Shown here in pieces: positions 16,463 to 25,168 of a stretch of DNA of 64,000 nt. Source of the DNA: Lederbergia galactosidilytica (GTDB lineage Bacteria > Bacillota > Bacilli > Bacillales > Bacillaceae_C); assembly GCF_017873565.1 (NCBI RefSeq), contig NZ_JAGGKH010000005.1:124001-188000 (forward strand), written 5' to 3'. Numbering within the stretch: the stretch's first letter is position 1; each line of letters opens with the position of its first letter. The notes beneath the pieces were generated by a model, which ran no database searches, was not told where the DNA came from, and saw nothing but the letters and a program-made list of their open reading frames with translations. The position numbers and the translations under genes are program-made.

Positions 16463-17068
16463 ATGAATTCAAAATGGCATGAACGATTTTCAACGGAGGA
16501 ATATTTTTATGGGAAAGAGCCCAATTTATTCTTAGTGCAAGCGGAACAGAGATTGCCTAAAGGGAAGATCCTTTGTATTGCAGAGGGAGAGGGACGGAAT
16601 TCGGTCTTTCTAGCATCTAAAGGATATGATGTAACGGCATGGGACTTTGCCCAATCTGGAATTGAAAAGACGAAGAAATTGGCTGAAGATCGAGGCGTGG
16701 TTGTTAAAACAGAATGGCATGATTTAACTGATGTAGTATGGGAAGAGGAAGAATGGGATGCCATTATACATATATTCGGGCATTTTCCGCCTCCTGTTTT
16801 TACAAGGACAATGGCAGGAATTCGTAAAGCATTGAAACCAGGTGGTTATTATGTAAGTGAATTATACACGAAGGAACAGCTTGATTATGGAACGGGAGGG
16901 CCTAAGGAAAGAGAGTTTCTTTGCGATCCTGGCACATTATTAGCTCAGTTTTCAGATTACTTCATTCATCACTTTTATGTAGGAGAGGTTGAGAGAATCG
17001 AAGGTCAAGGGCATAGTGGGTTGGCTCATGTAGCCCAAAGTATATTTCAAAAAAGAGCATCCCGTTAA
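16463..17068 (+). CDS. Class I SAM-dependent methyltransferase
   Basis: A 201-residue Rossmann methyltransferase. Motif I reads CIAEGEGRNSVFLA (about residues 37-50), the acidic end of strand 2 is VTAWDFAQS, and KALKPGGYYVSELY is the usual motif near strand 5. It resembles the TehB-like/Methyltransf_25 group seen in many Bacillaceae. The substrate cannot be inferred. AAAGGAGG precedes the ATG. The next gene is a radical SAM protein, separated by a hairpin, so it is likely monocistronic. Confidence 0.82.
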   Translation: MNSKWHERFSTEEYFYGKEPNLFLVQAEQRLPKGKILCIAEGEGRNSVFLASKGYDVTAWDFAQSGIEKTKKLAEDRGVVVKTEWHDLTDVVWEEEEWDAIIHIFGHFPPPVFTRTMAGIRKALKPGGYYVSELYTKEQLDYGTGGPKEREFLCDPGTLLAQFSDYFIHHFYVGEVERIEGQGHSGLAHVAQSIFQKRASR

Positions 17069-17137
17069 TGGGAAAGAGAATAAAACCTAGATCATTTCGA
17101 ATAAAGATAGGATAAACAGAGAATGATCTACTTTTTG

Positions 17138-17161
17138 AGCGGCTAAGATGAATTAGCCGCT
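17138..17161 (+). terminator. Hairpin between methyltransferase and radical SAM genes
   Basis: Perfect 9-bp arms AGCGGCTAA/TTAGCCGCT with a 6-nt loop; no long T-run follows. Confidence 0.5.
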
Positions 17162-17184
17162 TATGTATGGAAAGGATGTCAGCA

Positions 17185-18315
17185 ATGAATATAAAGGAAA
17201 AGTTACAACCCATTACAGCTGCCTATGATCCTTGGGAAGCTTATATGGATGTAAATGAATTTGGAGAAATGGTGTTATCTAATATTGAATTTACAACAAC
17301 AACATTGTGTAATATGCGCTGTGCCCATTGTGCAGTTGGCTACACATTGCAGGACCGCGACCCTGATGCATTAACAATTGAATTATTGTTAAAACGCCTT
17401 GATGAAATTCCGCATCTTCGCACTCTAAGTATTACAGGTGGAGAGCCAATGATGTCCAAGAAGTCAGTGAGAGAATATGTACAGCCGCTATTGGAATATG
17501 CGCATAATCGAGGAGTAAGGACGCAAGTAAATTCAAATTTAACTCTCCCATTTAGCCGCTATGAATCGATCATCCCTTACTTAGATGTAATGCATATTTC
17601 TCATAACTGGGGAACGGAAGATGAATTTGTAGATGTAGGTTTTGCGAATATGGAACGTAAGCCTTCTAGGGAACATCGAGGCCAATATTTAAAACAAATG
17701 TTTACCAATGCTAAGGCGCTTTCTGAAGCCGGGGTGTTAGTTGCCGCAGAAACGATGTTAAACAAGCGGACTTTTCCTTATCTTGAAAAAATCCATAATG
17801 AAGTAGTCGAGATGGGCTGTGCACGCCATGAAATTCATCCTATGTACCCTGTTGATTTTGCTAGTAAACTAGAAACATTGACTTTAGCTGAAATGAGAAC
17901 AGCGATTGAGAGACTATTGGATCATCGTGATCCATCTGTTTGGATGATGTTTGGGACTCTCCCTTTTTATCCATGTAGTGCCTCCGAGGAAGACCTCACA
18001 CTGTTAAAACGGTTGTATCAATCCGAAAATGTGACAATTAGAAATGATCCAGATGGACGTTCACGGCTTAATGTAAATATATTTAATGGTGAAATTATTG
18101 TAACAGACTTCGGAGATGAGCCATCTTTAGGAAATGTACAAACAACTTCTCTGCTCGAAGCTTATGACACATGGATGGAGACAAAGACAGCAAAATCGTT
18201 GAACTGTCATTGTCCTGCTGTTAAATGTTTAGGCCCAAACTTGCTTGTAAAAAACACGTATTATCAAGATGTCAATTTTCAAACTAGAACAGAAAAAATA
18301 AGCTCAAAGGCTTAA
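17185..18315 (+). CDS. yfkA: YfkAB-type radical SAM protein with C-terminal CxCxxxxC
   Basis: A 376-residue radical SAM protein. The [4Fe-4S] motif is CNMRCAHC (about residues 42-49), the SAM-binding GGEP is in SITGGEPMM, and a second Cys cluster CHCPAVKC is near residue 347. Length and the two Cys clusters match B. subtilis YfkAB (about 373 aa), whose reaction is not established as far as I know. ATG 17185 was chosen because GGAAAGGA lies 9 bp upstream; the ATG at 17167 has no ribosome-binding site. Confidence 0.85.
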   Translation: MNIKEKLQPITAAYDPWEAYMDVNEFGEMVLSNIEFTTTTLCNMRCAHCAVGYTLQDRDPDALTIELLLKRLDEIPHLRTLSITGGEPMMSKKSVREYVQPLLEYAHNRGVRTQVNSNLTLPFSRYESIIPYLDVMHISHNWGTEDEFVDVGFANMERKPSREHRGQYLKQMFTNAKALSEAGVLVAAETMLNKRTFPYLEKIHNEVVEMGCARHEIHPMYPVDFASKLETLTLAEMRTAIERLLDHRDPSVWMMFGTLPFYPCSASEEDLTLLKRLYQSENVTIRNDPDGRSRLNVNIFNGEIIVTDFGDEPSLGNVQTTSLLEAYDTWMETKTAKSLNCHCPAVKCLGPNLLVKNTYYQDVNFQTRTEKISSKA

Positions 18316-18416
18316 AGTCTAAATCCATTTCTTCGCCCATCTCTAAAACAAATAAAAGGTTTTCAAACGTTTTTGTTGAATGTTAACTGAAAGCTTATTG
18401 AAAAGGGGAGGAAGCG

Positions 18417-19004
18417 GTGAAAAAATGGGGACCGCTTTTGCTACTACTTAGTCTGTTTAGCTTTCTACACTTGTCTCCAATCCCGGCACAAGCTTGTTCT
18501 TGTGCTGAGTTGCCAGGAGTAGAAGAAGAATTTGAACGCTCGACGGCTGTCTTCTCTGGGAAAGTAATAGATATAAGAGAAAAAACAAATTCAGCCGGAT
18601 TTAACTATAAATCTATTTTATTTCAAGTGATTCAAACTTGGAAGGGCGTAAACGAAACACAGGTAATCATTACGACGGGTCTAGGTGGTGGGGACTGTGG
18701 TTTTGCTTTTAAAGAGGGGCAAGAGTACTTAGTTTATGCATATGAGTCAGATATGTATGTAGAAAAAGCATTATCGACCGTTATATGTGATCGAACAAAT
18801 GAACTTCGTCTTTTAGAAGAAGACTTAGCTAGTTTAGATGAAGGGCAAGCACCAAGAGAACAGCTTGATCTAACAGAAGAGCAAGAGGATGAACAAGAAG
18901 GGATACATGAAAAGCGTACATTATCTAGTTGGTATGTAATTCTTCTTGGGGTTCTCCTTGTTGTTGGATTGCTAGCTTTAATATATCGGCGGAAAAGAAT
19001 TTAA
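18417..19004 (+). CDS. Secreted TIMP/netrin-like protein with C-terminal membrane anchor
   Basis: A 195-residue protein. A signal peptide covers residues 1-26 and the predicted mature protein begins just at CSC, as in tissue inhibitor of metalloproteinase (TIMP, PF00965) proteins, whose N-terminal Cys is functional. The core STAVFSGKVIDI and YLVYAYESDMYVEKALSTVICDRT fits this OB-like fold. A Glu-rich linker (about 140-165) leads to a transmembrane helix (172-190) and a basic tail. Bacterial homologues are uncharacterised; protease inhibition is only suggested. Start GTG with GGGGAGGAAG upstream. Confidence 0.75.
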   Translation: MKKWGPLLLLLSLFSFLHLSPIPAQACSCAELPGVEEEFERSTAVFSGKVIDIREKTNSAGFNYKSILFQVIQTWKGVNETQVIITTGLGGGDCGFAFKEGQEYLVYAYESDMYVEKALSTVICDRTNELRLLEEDLASLDEGQAPREQLDLTEEQEDEQEGIHEKRTLSSWYVILLGVLLVVGLLALIYRRKRI

Positions 19005-19013
19005 TATAGCGAC

Positions 19014-19099
19014 AAAGCAGGGGGATTTGCCTAAAGAGTCCTCAATTGCTAAACTATGTCAAACAATTGGGGGCAATTCGATCCCACCTGCTTTTTATT
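19014..19099. terminator. Long bidirectional terminator-like hairpin
   Basis: Outer arms AAGCAGGGGGAT / ATCCCACCTGCTT with a nested CAATTG/CAATTG hairpin, between convergent genes; T5 follows on the plus strand. Confidence 0.55.
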
Positions 19100-19505
19100 A
19101 AGGCATTTGGATAAATAGCCCTACTAAGGAAACGATGGGGATGCTCATAGTTAAAGAGAGGGCAATCATAGCAAAGGACATGACAATACTTTTCATATCC
19201 TCAGTAACATCCACCTTTGTTTGAAGAAAAATAAAACTAGGGCCAATTAAAATAGAAAATAGAATGAAAAGGAATGGGACGAATAAAACGCTCATATCTT
19301 GAATTGGTTGCATAGTCGCAAACCCACTCACCACTAGTATAAGTGGGATGACTTCGCTTATTGCAACGCCAATAAAAAATTTTGTTTGTATTTCCGCCCG
19401 TTTTTCTGGGTTCACTTTTAGTTTATCCAAGTGAATTTTGAACGTGATCACCATGCTAAGTACTGCAATAATCGAAGCAATTGCAAATAAATATGGAGAC
19501 AACAA
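19098..19505 (-). CDS. Membrane protein resembling a doubled ATP-synthase c-subunit
   Basis: A 135-residue protein with four hydrophobic helices (about residues 5-22, 43-63, 70-90 and 105-130). The second helix, FIGVAISEVIPLILVV, strongly recalls helix 2 of F-type c-subunits (FIGVAL.EALPIIGVV), with an acidic Glu at the proton-site position, and it follows a polar loop EKRAEIQTK as in AtpE. It is not in an ATP synthase operon and its role is unknown. Start TTG 19505 is preceded by GGAGGGGGG. Confidence 0.65.
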   Translation of the reverse strand: MLSPYLFAIASIIAVLSMVITFKIHLDKLKVNPEKRAEIQTKFFIGVAISEVIPLILVVSGFATMQPIQDMSVLFVPFLFILFSILIGPSFIFLQTKVDVTEDMKSIVMSFAMIALSLTMSIPIVSLVGLFIQMP

Positions 19506-19639
19506 GAATCCCCCCTCCCTACAATAATGTCTATCTAAATTAGACCTTAATAACCCTGTTATGTAAAGACCTTTTATAAAATCGGAAAAGAATATCTGCA
19601 GGTAACAAGTCTAGTAGTCTTCTCTATTTTCTCAATATC

Positions 19640-19669
19640 TTGACAAAAATCTTCATTCGCTAATAATAA
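19640..19669 (+). promoter_or_regulatory. Putative sigma-A promoter of the MATE gene
   Basis: Consensus TTGACA at 19640-19645, then TAATAA at 19664-19669 (18-bp spacer), about 90 bp before the gene. Confidence 0.5.
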
Positions 19670-19756
19670 TTCTCTTAAAAAGAATAAAATCCCCTCTAGT
19701 CAACCGTAGATTTTGGTGGTAAGATACCTCTTGTTTGAATATGAAAAGGAGGGCGG

Positions 19757-21139
19757 ATGACAATGGAGAGAACACATGCGAACGGTAAACAACTTCATTT
19801 ATTGCATCTTACTTGGCCCATTTTTTTAGAGGTCTTTTTATTTATGTTTATGGGGATCGCAGATACATTAATGCTGAGTTCACTATCAGATGATGCCGTC
19901 TCTGGTGTAGGCGCAGCGAACCAGTATTTGCAAATCGCCATTTTAATATTAGAAGTCGTCGGGAATGGAGCGGCTATCGTCGTTTCCCAATATCTCGGTT
20001 CAAAAAGATATAAAGAAGCAGCGAAGATTTCCGCGTTGGCAGTTACATTAAACTTGCTTGTTGGGATCGCAATTAGCGTCGGATTTCTTATCTTTTCTAA
20101 ACATATGATGGTGGCAATGAATTTACAAGGTGATGTCCTGTATTATGCCACACATTATTTGGGCATAGTTGGGGGAGCGATTTTCCTTCAAGCCATTATT
20201 AATTCGTTAGCTGCGATTATTCGAGTGCATGGCTGGACGAAGCAAGCTATGTTTGTATCGTTAGGGATGAATATTATCCATATTGCTGGTAACTATGTAT
20301 TGATCTTTGGAAAATTTGGTTTTCCTGAATTAGGAGTACAGGGAGCAGCGATTTCTTCTGTTGTAAGTCGTTTTATAGCACTTTTAGTTTTCTTTTGGCT
20401 TTTATATCAAGCTTTGGATGTACGAATCAAAATTAGCTATTACATGACTTTATCGAAGGAATATGTCATGAAAATCTTAAAAATTGGTGTTCCATCAGCT
20501 TTTGAACAAGTCATGTATCAAGGCTGTCAATTAATGTTTCTCTACTATGCAACATTCCTCGGTGCCGAGTCATTAGCAGCACGGCAGTATGCAATGAATA
20601 TTTCTATGTTCACGTATTTATTTGCGATTGCAATCGGGATGGGGACATCTATTATTGTTGGTCGACTAGTTGGAGGGAATGAAAAGGATCTAGCTTATAC
20701 ACGGGTATGGAGCAGCGTAAAGTGGTCAGCTAGTATTACGTTCGGAATGGTTATCTGGGTAATGATTTTCCGTAAACCGTTAATGGGGGTTTTTACAGAT
20801 AATCCTCAAGTTATTGAATTAGGTGAATCTGTATTACTATTAAGTATCATCCTCGAAACTGGGCGTTCGATTAATATGGTACTTGTGAATTCCTTACGTG
20901 CTTCTGGTGATGCGAAATATCCACTCTTTATTGGTTCGTTTTCGATGGTACTAATGAGCTTACCACTAGGATACTTCTTAGTATTTCATTTGGATTTGGG
21001 CCTTGCAGGTATTTGGTTAGCTATTGCCGCAGATGAATGGACGCGAGCGCTAATCTTTTTCTTCCGTTGGCGCAGCCGGGCTTGGGAACAACACTCTCTT
21101 GTGCAGCCAGAAGTTACAGATAAACCAGCCCCGATTTAA
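19757..21139 (+). CDS. MATE-family multidrug/cation antiporter
   Basis: A 460-residue protein with about twelve transmembrane helices and the MATE (PF01554) pattern in both halves: WPIFLEVFLFMFMGIADTLMLS near the N-terminus, GAANQYLQIAI, and QARQYAMNI-like AARQYAMNISMFTYLFAIAIGMGTS in the second half. Such proteins export drugs or metabolites using Na+ or H+ gradients. ATG 19757 has GGAGG 4 bp away; ATG 19763 is an equally likely start. It ends in a long hairpin terminator. Confidence 0.9.
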   Translation: MTMERTHANGKQLHLLHLTWPIFLEVFLFMFMGIADTLMLSSLSDDAVSGVGAANQYLQIAILILEVVGNGAAIVVSQYLGSKRYKEAAKISALAVTLNLLVGIAISVGFLIFSKHMMVAMNLQGDVLYYATHYLGIVGGAIFLQAIINSLAAIIRVHGWTKQAMFVSLGMNIIHIAGNYVLIFGKFGFPELGVQGAAISSVVSRFIALLVFFWLLYQALDVRIKISYYMTLSKEYVMKILKIGVPSAFEQVMYQGCQLMFLYYATFLGAESLAARQYAMNISMFTYLFAIAIGMGTSIIVGRLVGGNEKDLAYTRVWSSVKWSASITFGMVIWVMIFRKPLMGVFTDNPQVIELGESVLLLSIILETGRSINMVLVNSLRASGDAKYPLFIGSFSMVLMSLPLGYFLVFHLDLGLAGIWLAIAADEWTRALIFFFRWRSRAWEQHSLVQPEVTDKPAPI

Positions 21140-21151
21140 GCAAGTTAAAAG

Positions 21152-21208
21152 ATATCAAAAAATGGCAAGTGAGGGAAAGCAGTTTCTCTCCCTTGCCTTT
21201 TTTGATAT
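21152..21208. terminator. Long bidirectional terminator
   Basis: Extended stem: ATATCAAAAAA..GGCAAG.GAGGGA pairs with TCCCTTGCCTTTTTTGATAT, between the convergent MATE gene and the next minus-strand gene. Confidence 0.8.
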
Positions 21209-21251
21209 TAAAAAGTTCAATTTATATTAATATTTTATTTAAGCTAGAAAA

Positions 21252-21710
21252 TTAATCAGATTTATATATTCTTTGTTGCCACTTGTGATAAATGTAAATA
21301 ATAAATGAAAGCACAAAAATTACCAAAAAGTATTGCCATGGTAAGATGTTTTTATATGTAGCAATCCCTAAAACATTTAATAAAGGCAGTACGATAAAAG
21401 CCATGAATGCATCTGTGATTAAATTTAATGCTGCATATAATGGGAATTTTTGTGATGTGAATTTGAATATCCAAAAAGTACCGACAGCGAAAATACCATA
21501 AGCGAAGCTAACGTCAATCATATAACCCCATGGAACGATCTGCTTATGTAAGATCCACCATTCATACGTATAAGCAATTTGAAAGATGATGGTCATTAGT
21601 AATGAAGTGAAAATAGTGACAGGCATATACCTTTTCCGTTCTTCCGGATTGCTGAAAAATAAAGTGAACCAAGGCAATATTAATGTAGCAAGCATAATTA
21701 TATGGACCAT
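21252..21710 (-). CDS. Four-to-five-helix membrane protein, possibly CBO0543 family
   Basis: A 152-residue hydrophobic protein with helices at about residues 4-20, 30-47, 60-80, 92-115 and 122-142, ending in a short basic tail. The NLITDAFMAFIVLPLLNVLGIATYKN segment resembles the CBO0543 family of small Bacillales/Clostridia membrane proteins, but I am not certain. No function is known. The ribosome-binding site (GCGGAGTGA) is 13 bp from the ATG, so the start is uncertain. It has no functional link to its neighbours. Confidence 0.6.
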   Translation of the reverse strand: MVHIIMLATLILPWFTLFFSNPEERKRYMPVTIFTSLLMTIIFQIAYTYEWWILHKQIVPWGYMIDVSFAYGIFAVGTFWIFKFTSQKFPLYAALNLITDAFMAFIVLPLLNVLGIATYKNILPWQYFLVIFVLSFIIYIYHKWQQRIYKSD

Positions 21711-22197
21711 GATGAAATAGATTCACTCCGCTTCAAAAAGTTAATTAAATTTATGTTTTCTCCTTAGGATAAATTTATTCAACTAAATTTCTCTAAAATT
21801 AACGAAAATTCGGATTGTCATGTGAAAAATATGAAGTATTATAGTCATCCTAGCAAATGGATATGCGAGGTCCCTGTGAGGGTATACTCCGTTAACGGTA
21901 TGCGAAAGCTAAATTACATTACACATAATTTTTATTAAACAACGGTAATTCCTTCAGAAAGCGATTGCCCTACATCTGGTATAAATAAACAAACGAATTT
22001 ATTTAAAACGATTTTACATTTTATCAAGCATTTTAAAAGAGATTCATGACTGAAAGAGAATTTACGACGGTGCTAGAGCATCATTGCAAAAAGGGATACA
22101 AACCCTGATTATTACCTGTTTAGCTAGTGGAGGCTTCTAAGAATTTTCATGGTATACTGAGGGAATCGCTAGCTGATAAAGAAAGGGAGGGATGGAA
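21711..22197. other. Intergenic region with a remnant shared with 38.9 kb
   Basis: About 490 bp without a gene. Positions 21808-21855 share about 45 near-identical bases with 38916-38960; in both, one frame reads FGLSC(E/R)KYEV(L/I), which suggests decayed copies of one coding sequence. An extended -10-like TGGTATACT lies at 22150-22158. Confidence 0.45.
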
Positions 22198-22623
22198 ATG
22201 TATAAATTAAAAACGTTGGAAACAGATCACAGTGTCTTAGATTTTATTGAGAGTGTTGATAGTCTAAAAAAACGCGAAGATGCCTATCGGTTGTTAGAGA
22301 TTTTTACGGAAACAACTGGTTATGAAGCAAAAATGTGGGGGCCTAGCATTATTGGGTTCGGTTCATATCATTATAAATATGCCTCAGGCCATGAGGGAGA
22401 TGCCCCACTTGTTGGTTTTTCTCCAAGAAAGGCAAAAATTAGCTTATACTTTTCTTTGGAGAGTGAAGAAAGGGCATGTTTACTAGCGAAGTTAGGCAAG
22501 CATACTACTGGAAAAGCTTGTGTGTATATTAATAAAGTAGCTGATATTGATGTTGAGGTATTAAAAACGCTTATTCAGGAAACGGTCCTATTTTTACAGA
22601 AAACATATCCAGATCCTTCTTAA
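22198..22623 (+). CDS. DUF1801 domain protein
   Basis: A 141-residue soluble protein with the DUF1801 (YdhG-like) fold signature: KMWGPSIIGFGSYHYKY followed by the FSPRKAKISLYFS strand segment and a GKACVYINKVADID core. The family is widespread in bacteria and uncharacterised. I chose ATG 22198, which is about 6 bp after GGGAGGG, over the ATG two codons upstream that has no spacing. The next gene (SRPBCC protein) starts 43 bp downstream, so both may be cotranscribed. Confidence 0.85.
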   Translation: MYKLKTLETDHSVLDFIESVDSLKKREDAYRLLEIFTETTGYEAKMWGPSIIGFGSYHYKYASGHEGDAPLVGFSPRKAKISLYFSLESEERACLLAKLGKHTTGKACVYINKVADIDVEVLKTLIQETVLFLQKTYPDPS

Positions 22624-22666
22624 AGCTGAATACTATATGTGATTTTTAAAAAAAGGGGGGGAGCTA

Positions 22667-23143
22667 TTGTTAGCGACAATTAAGCAGGTTAATGATGGCT
22701 ATACAGCTCAATTTGATCGCCATTTTAAACATTCGGTAGAAATGGTATGGGAGATGCTGAGGGAAAACGATAAGTTAAAGCTCTGGTTTCCCGAGTTAAG
22801 GATTAAAGAACTGCGGGAGGGGGGAAGGATCGAGTTTGATATGCAAAATGGTAATTTTGAGGAAATGATGATTACATCTTATTCGCCGAAAACCATTCTA
22901 GAATTTACATGGGCAGATGATTTAGTTCACTTTGAGCTATATGAAGAGTCTGAAGGCTGTCACTGTATCCTCAAGGAAAAAATGCGGACAATAACGGAGC
23001 ATACTCCTCGAGATCTTGCAGGTTGGCATGTCAGTCTTGAGGTAATAAGTGCTTTATTAGATGGACGGAGGATGGAGGGAAGGAAACAAGAATGGGAGAA
23101 ATGGTATGAGCAATATAAGGCTGCTGTCCATAACTTGACCTAA
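22667..23143 (+). CDS. SRPBCC/AHSA1-like protein
   Basis: A 158-residue START-like (Bet v 1 fold) protein. The opening FDRHFKHSVEMVWEMLRENDKLKLWFPE and the later ILEFTWADDLVHFELYEE are typical of the AHSA1 (activator of Hsp90 ATPase homologue) group in Bacillus. It ends with a long helix starting HTPRDLAGWHVSLEVISALLD. Ligand unknown. Start TTG 22667 with AAAGGGGGGGAG about 6 bp upstream. Probably in an operon with the DUF1801 gene. Confidence 0.85.
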   Translation: MLATIKQVNDGYTAQFDRHFKHSVEMVWEMLRENDKLKLWFPELRIKELREGGRIEFDMQNGNFEEMMITSYSPKTILEFTWADDLVHFELYEESEGCHCILKEKMRTITEHTPRDLAGWHVSLEVISALLDGRRMEGRKQEWEKWYEQYKAAVHNLT

Positions 23144-23381
23144 AGTATAAAAAGGTAATGAACTAATTTTTACAAGGGTATTTCCTCTCTATTGTTCTTG
23201 AGATCGAGGGTTTGCCCTTCTTTTTCTGTTCTAATTGATGTTCCGCTGAAAGTTTCCCCTCTAATATGAACTACTAGGTGTATTCTATAGCTGACAAAGT
23301 TGTCATCCTTTAATGTTGAAACTCCATTTAGTATCTTCCTTTCCACAGCAAAATGGACCGCTAATGTGTCCAATTAATAAT

Positions 23382-23406
23382 AAAAAGGATAGCTAATTTG
23401 CTATCC
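23382..23406 (-). terminator. Intrinsic terminator of mntH
   Basis: Minus-strand stem GGATAGC/GCTATCC with a 6-nt loop followed by TTTTTATTATT; the mntH stop codon TAG is inside the stem. Confidence 0.85.
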
Positions 23407-24759
23407 CAACTCCTGTCCTGTTACAACAATATAAACAATCAAAAATATGTTTAACACTATGATGATCGCTGTGCAGATCCAGGCAAGTATTTTTATCCAA
23501 TGTTTGTTAGCGAATTCCCCCATTTTGTCTTTACTATTTGTAAAGACAACAAGTGGAACAACAGCAAAGGGAAGTTGTAGGCTTAAAATCACCTGACTCC
23601 AAAGTAAAAGGTCAGCTGTTCCTCGTGAACCTGCTATCCATGTGACAACAAACGCGGGAACCACGGCAATTAGCCGCGTTATAATACGCCGAAGCCAAGG
23701 AGAAATTTTTAAATGTATAAATCCTTCCATTACAATTTGCCCTGAGAGAGTGCCGGTTATGGTTGAGTTCTGTCCTGATGCTAAAAGGGCAACAGCGAAT
23801 AAAGTACTAGCTATGCCGACGCCAACAGTCGGGCTTAATAATCGATAGGCTTCTTCAATTTCTGAGACTTGAATTCCTTTTCCATGAAAAGCTGCGGCAC
23901 CGAGAATTAAGATAGCCGAATTAATAAGAAAGGCTACAGTCAAGGAAAAAGTGGAGTCCAGGACAGAGAACTTAATCGCTTCTTTTTTACCTGGAGTTGT
24001 TCGTTTAAATTGCCGTGTTTGAACGATCGATGAATGTAAGTATAGATTATGTGGCATTACAGTGGCACCTAAAATACCGAGTGAAATAAACAACATCTCT
24101 GGATTCACAACAATCTCCGGATCAGGTATATATCCTTTTAAAAGAGCAGAAACCTCTGGTTTAGAAGCAATCACTTCAAATACGAATACACCAAATATCG
24201 TGACCATTAACACAATCACAATGGATTCAATGATACGGAACCCCTTTTTCTGTAATAATAATAGTAATAAAACATCTAAAGTTGTAATCAAAATACCAGC
24301 CAGCAAAGGGATACCAAAAAGCAGATTTAAGGCAATGGCTGACCCAATAACTTCAGCTAAATCTGTTGCGATAATTGCTAGCTCTGTTAGAATCCACAGA
24401 ACAAAAGCAAGCTTTTTACCTGTTGCATCTCTTGTTGCTTGGGCTAAATCTCGTCCTGTCACAATCCCAAGTTTAGCGGATAAAGTTTGTAAGAGTATGG
24501 CCATTAAATTAGAAATTAGAATAATGGATAGTAATGTGTAACCAAATCTTGCTCCACCTGCGATTGAGGTAGCCCAGTTACCGGGATCTACATACCCTAC
24601 AGCTACAAGTGACCCAGGACCGGCAAAAGCAAAAAGCTTTCTCCAGAAGCCACCATTCTCCGGTATGCGGATTGAACTATTTACTTCATCCAAACTTTGA
24701 GTAGAACTATGCTGTAACCAACCGCGGTGTGAGTTTGATGTATGATCATGCTTGTCCAA
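23401..24759 (-). CDS. mntH: Nramp-family Mn(II)/H+ symporter MntH
   Basis: A 452-residue Nramp transporter with eleven predicted helices. The metal-binding DPGNW motif in helix 1 (D58) and MPHN in helix 6 are intact, as is the GQNSTITGTLSGQIVMEGF transport signature. The soluble N-terminal 35 residues precede helix 1. It imports Mn2+ at the plasma membrane. Start TTG 24759 with GGGGGTGG upstream. An MntR-box-like palindrome lies 37-55 bp upstream, so the gene should be repressed in high manganese. Confidence 0.95.
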   Translation of the reverse strand: MDKHDHTSNSHRGWLQHSSTQSLDEVNSSIRIPENGGFWRKLFAFAGPGSLVAVGYVDPGNWATSIAGGARFGYTLLSIILISNLMAILLQTLSAKLGIVTGRDLAQATRDATGKKLAFVLWILTELAIIATDLAEVIGSAIALNLLFGIPLLAGILITTLDVLLLLLLQKKGFRIIESIVIVLMVTIFGVFVFEVIASKPEVSALLKGYIPDPEIVVNPEMLFISLGILGATVMPHNLYLHSSIVQTRQFKRTTPGKKEAIKFSVLDSTFSLTVAFLINSAILILGAAAFHGKGIQVSEIEEAYRLLSPTVGVGIASTLFAVALLASGQNSTITGTLSGQIVMEGFIHLKISPWLRRIITRLIAVVPAFVVTWIAGSRGTADLLLWSQVILSLQLPFAVVPLVVFTNSKDKMGEFANKHWIKILAWICTAIIIVLNIFLIVYIVVTGQELG

Positions 24760-24795
24760 GTAACCACCCCCACAAATTATGCGCTAAGGGAGAAT

Positions 24796-24814
24796 TTTTT
24801 CCTTAGGGCAATTT
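24796..24814 (-). promoter_or_regulatory. MntR operator-like site upstream of mntH
   Basis: Minus strand ATTGCCCTAAGGAAA compared with the remembered MntR site TTTGCCTTAAGGAAA: 13 of 15 match. Position before mntH agrees with known regulation in B. subtilis. Confidence 0.65.
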
Positions 24815-25168
24815 AAAGTGAAAGAATTCCTCACCATATCCTTTAAACAAGTGAATTCTATATAGGTATAATACCCATTTAGTGAACTTTTAATAGTTCA
24901 TATCAAAACTAACGAATAGTATTGGTGCTAAAAACAAATAGAGGAGAGTTTTAATAATAAACTGAGACGTGGCAGGAAAATTAGAGAATTTTGGGGAATT
25001 ATAGATGAGAGTACACGGGGGAAACATATAGGAATAAAATCCTAGTTTATTTATACCTTGTTTGCTGTAGAAAAACATAGTAAAATAAAAGTAAATTATT
25101 TTACCTATGATAGATGAAGTAGGAAAATTTAATATAAACTATTCCAGAAAAGTATGGGGGGAAATTTA
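24815..25168. other. Intergenic region between mntH and ganR
   Basis: No credible gene. A perfect 9-bp inverted repeat GTAAAATAA/TTATTTTAC with a 7-nt spacer at 25080-25104, 65 bp before ganR, is a candidate operator. Confidence 0.4.

Noticed and set aside
23170-23373. 67-codon minus-strand frame after mntH
   Set aside because: It starts inside the mntH terminator T-run without a ribosome-binding site. The sequence has a somewhat protein-like look, so a decayed gene is possible, but I cannot support a call.
24890-25078. 62-codon minus-strand frame before ganR
   Set aside because: AT-rich frame without a start signal in a regulatory region.
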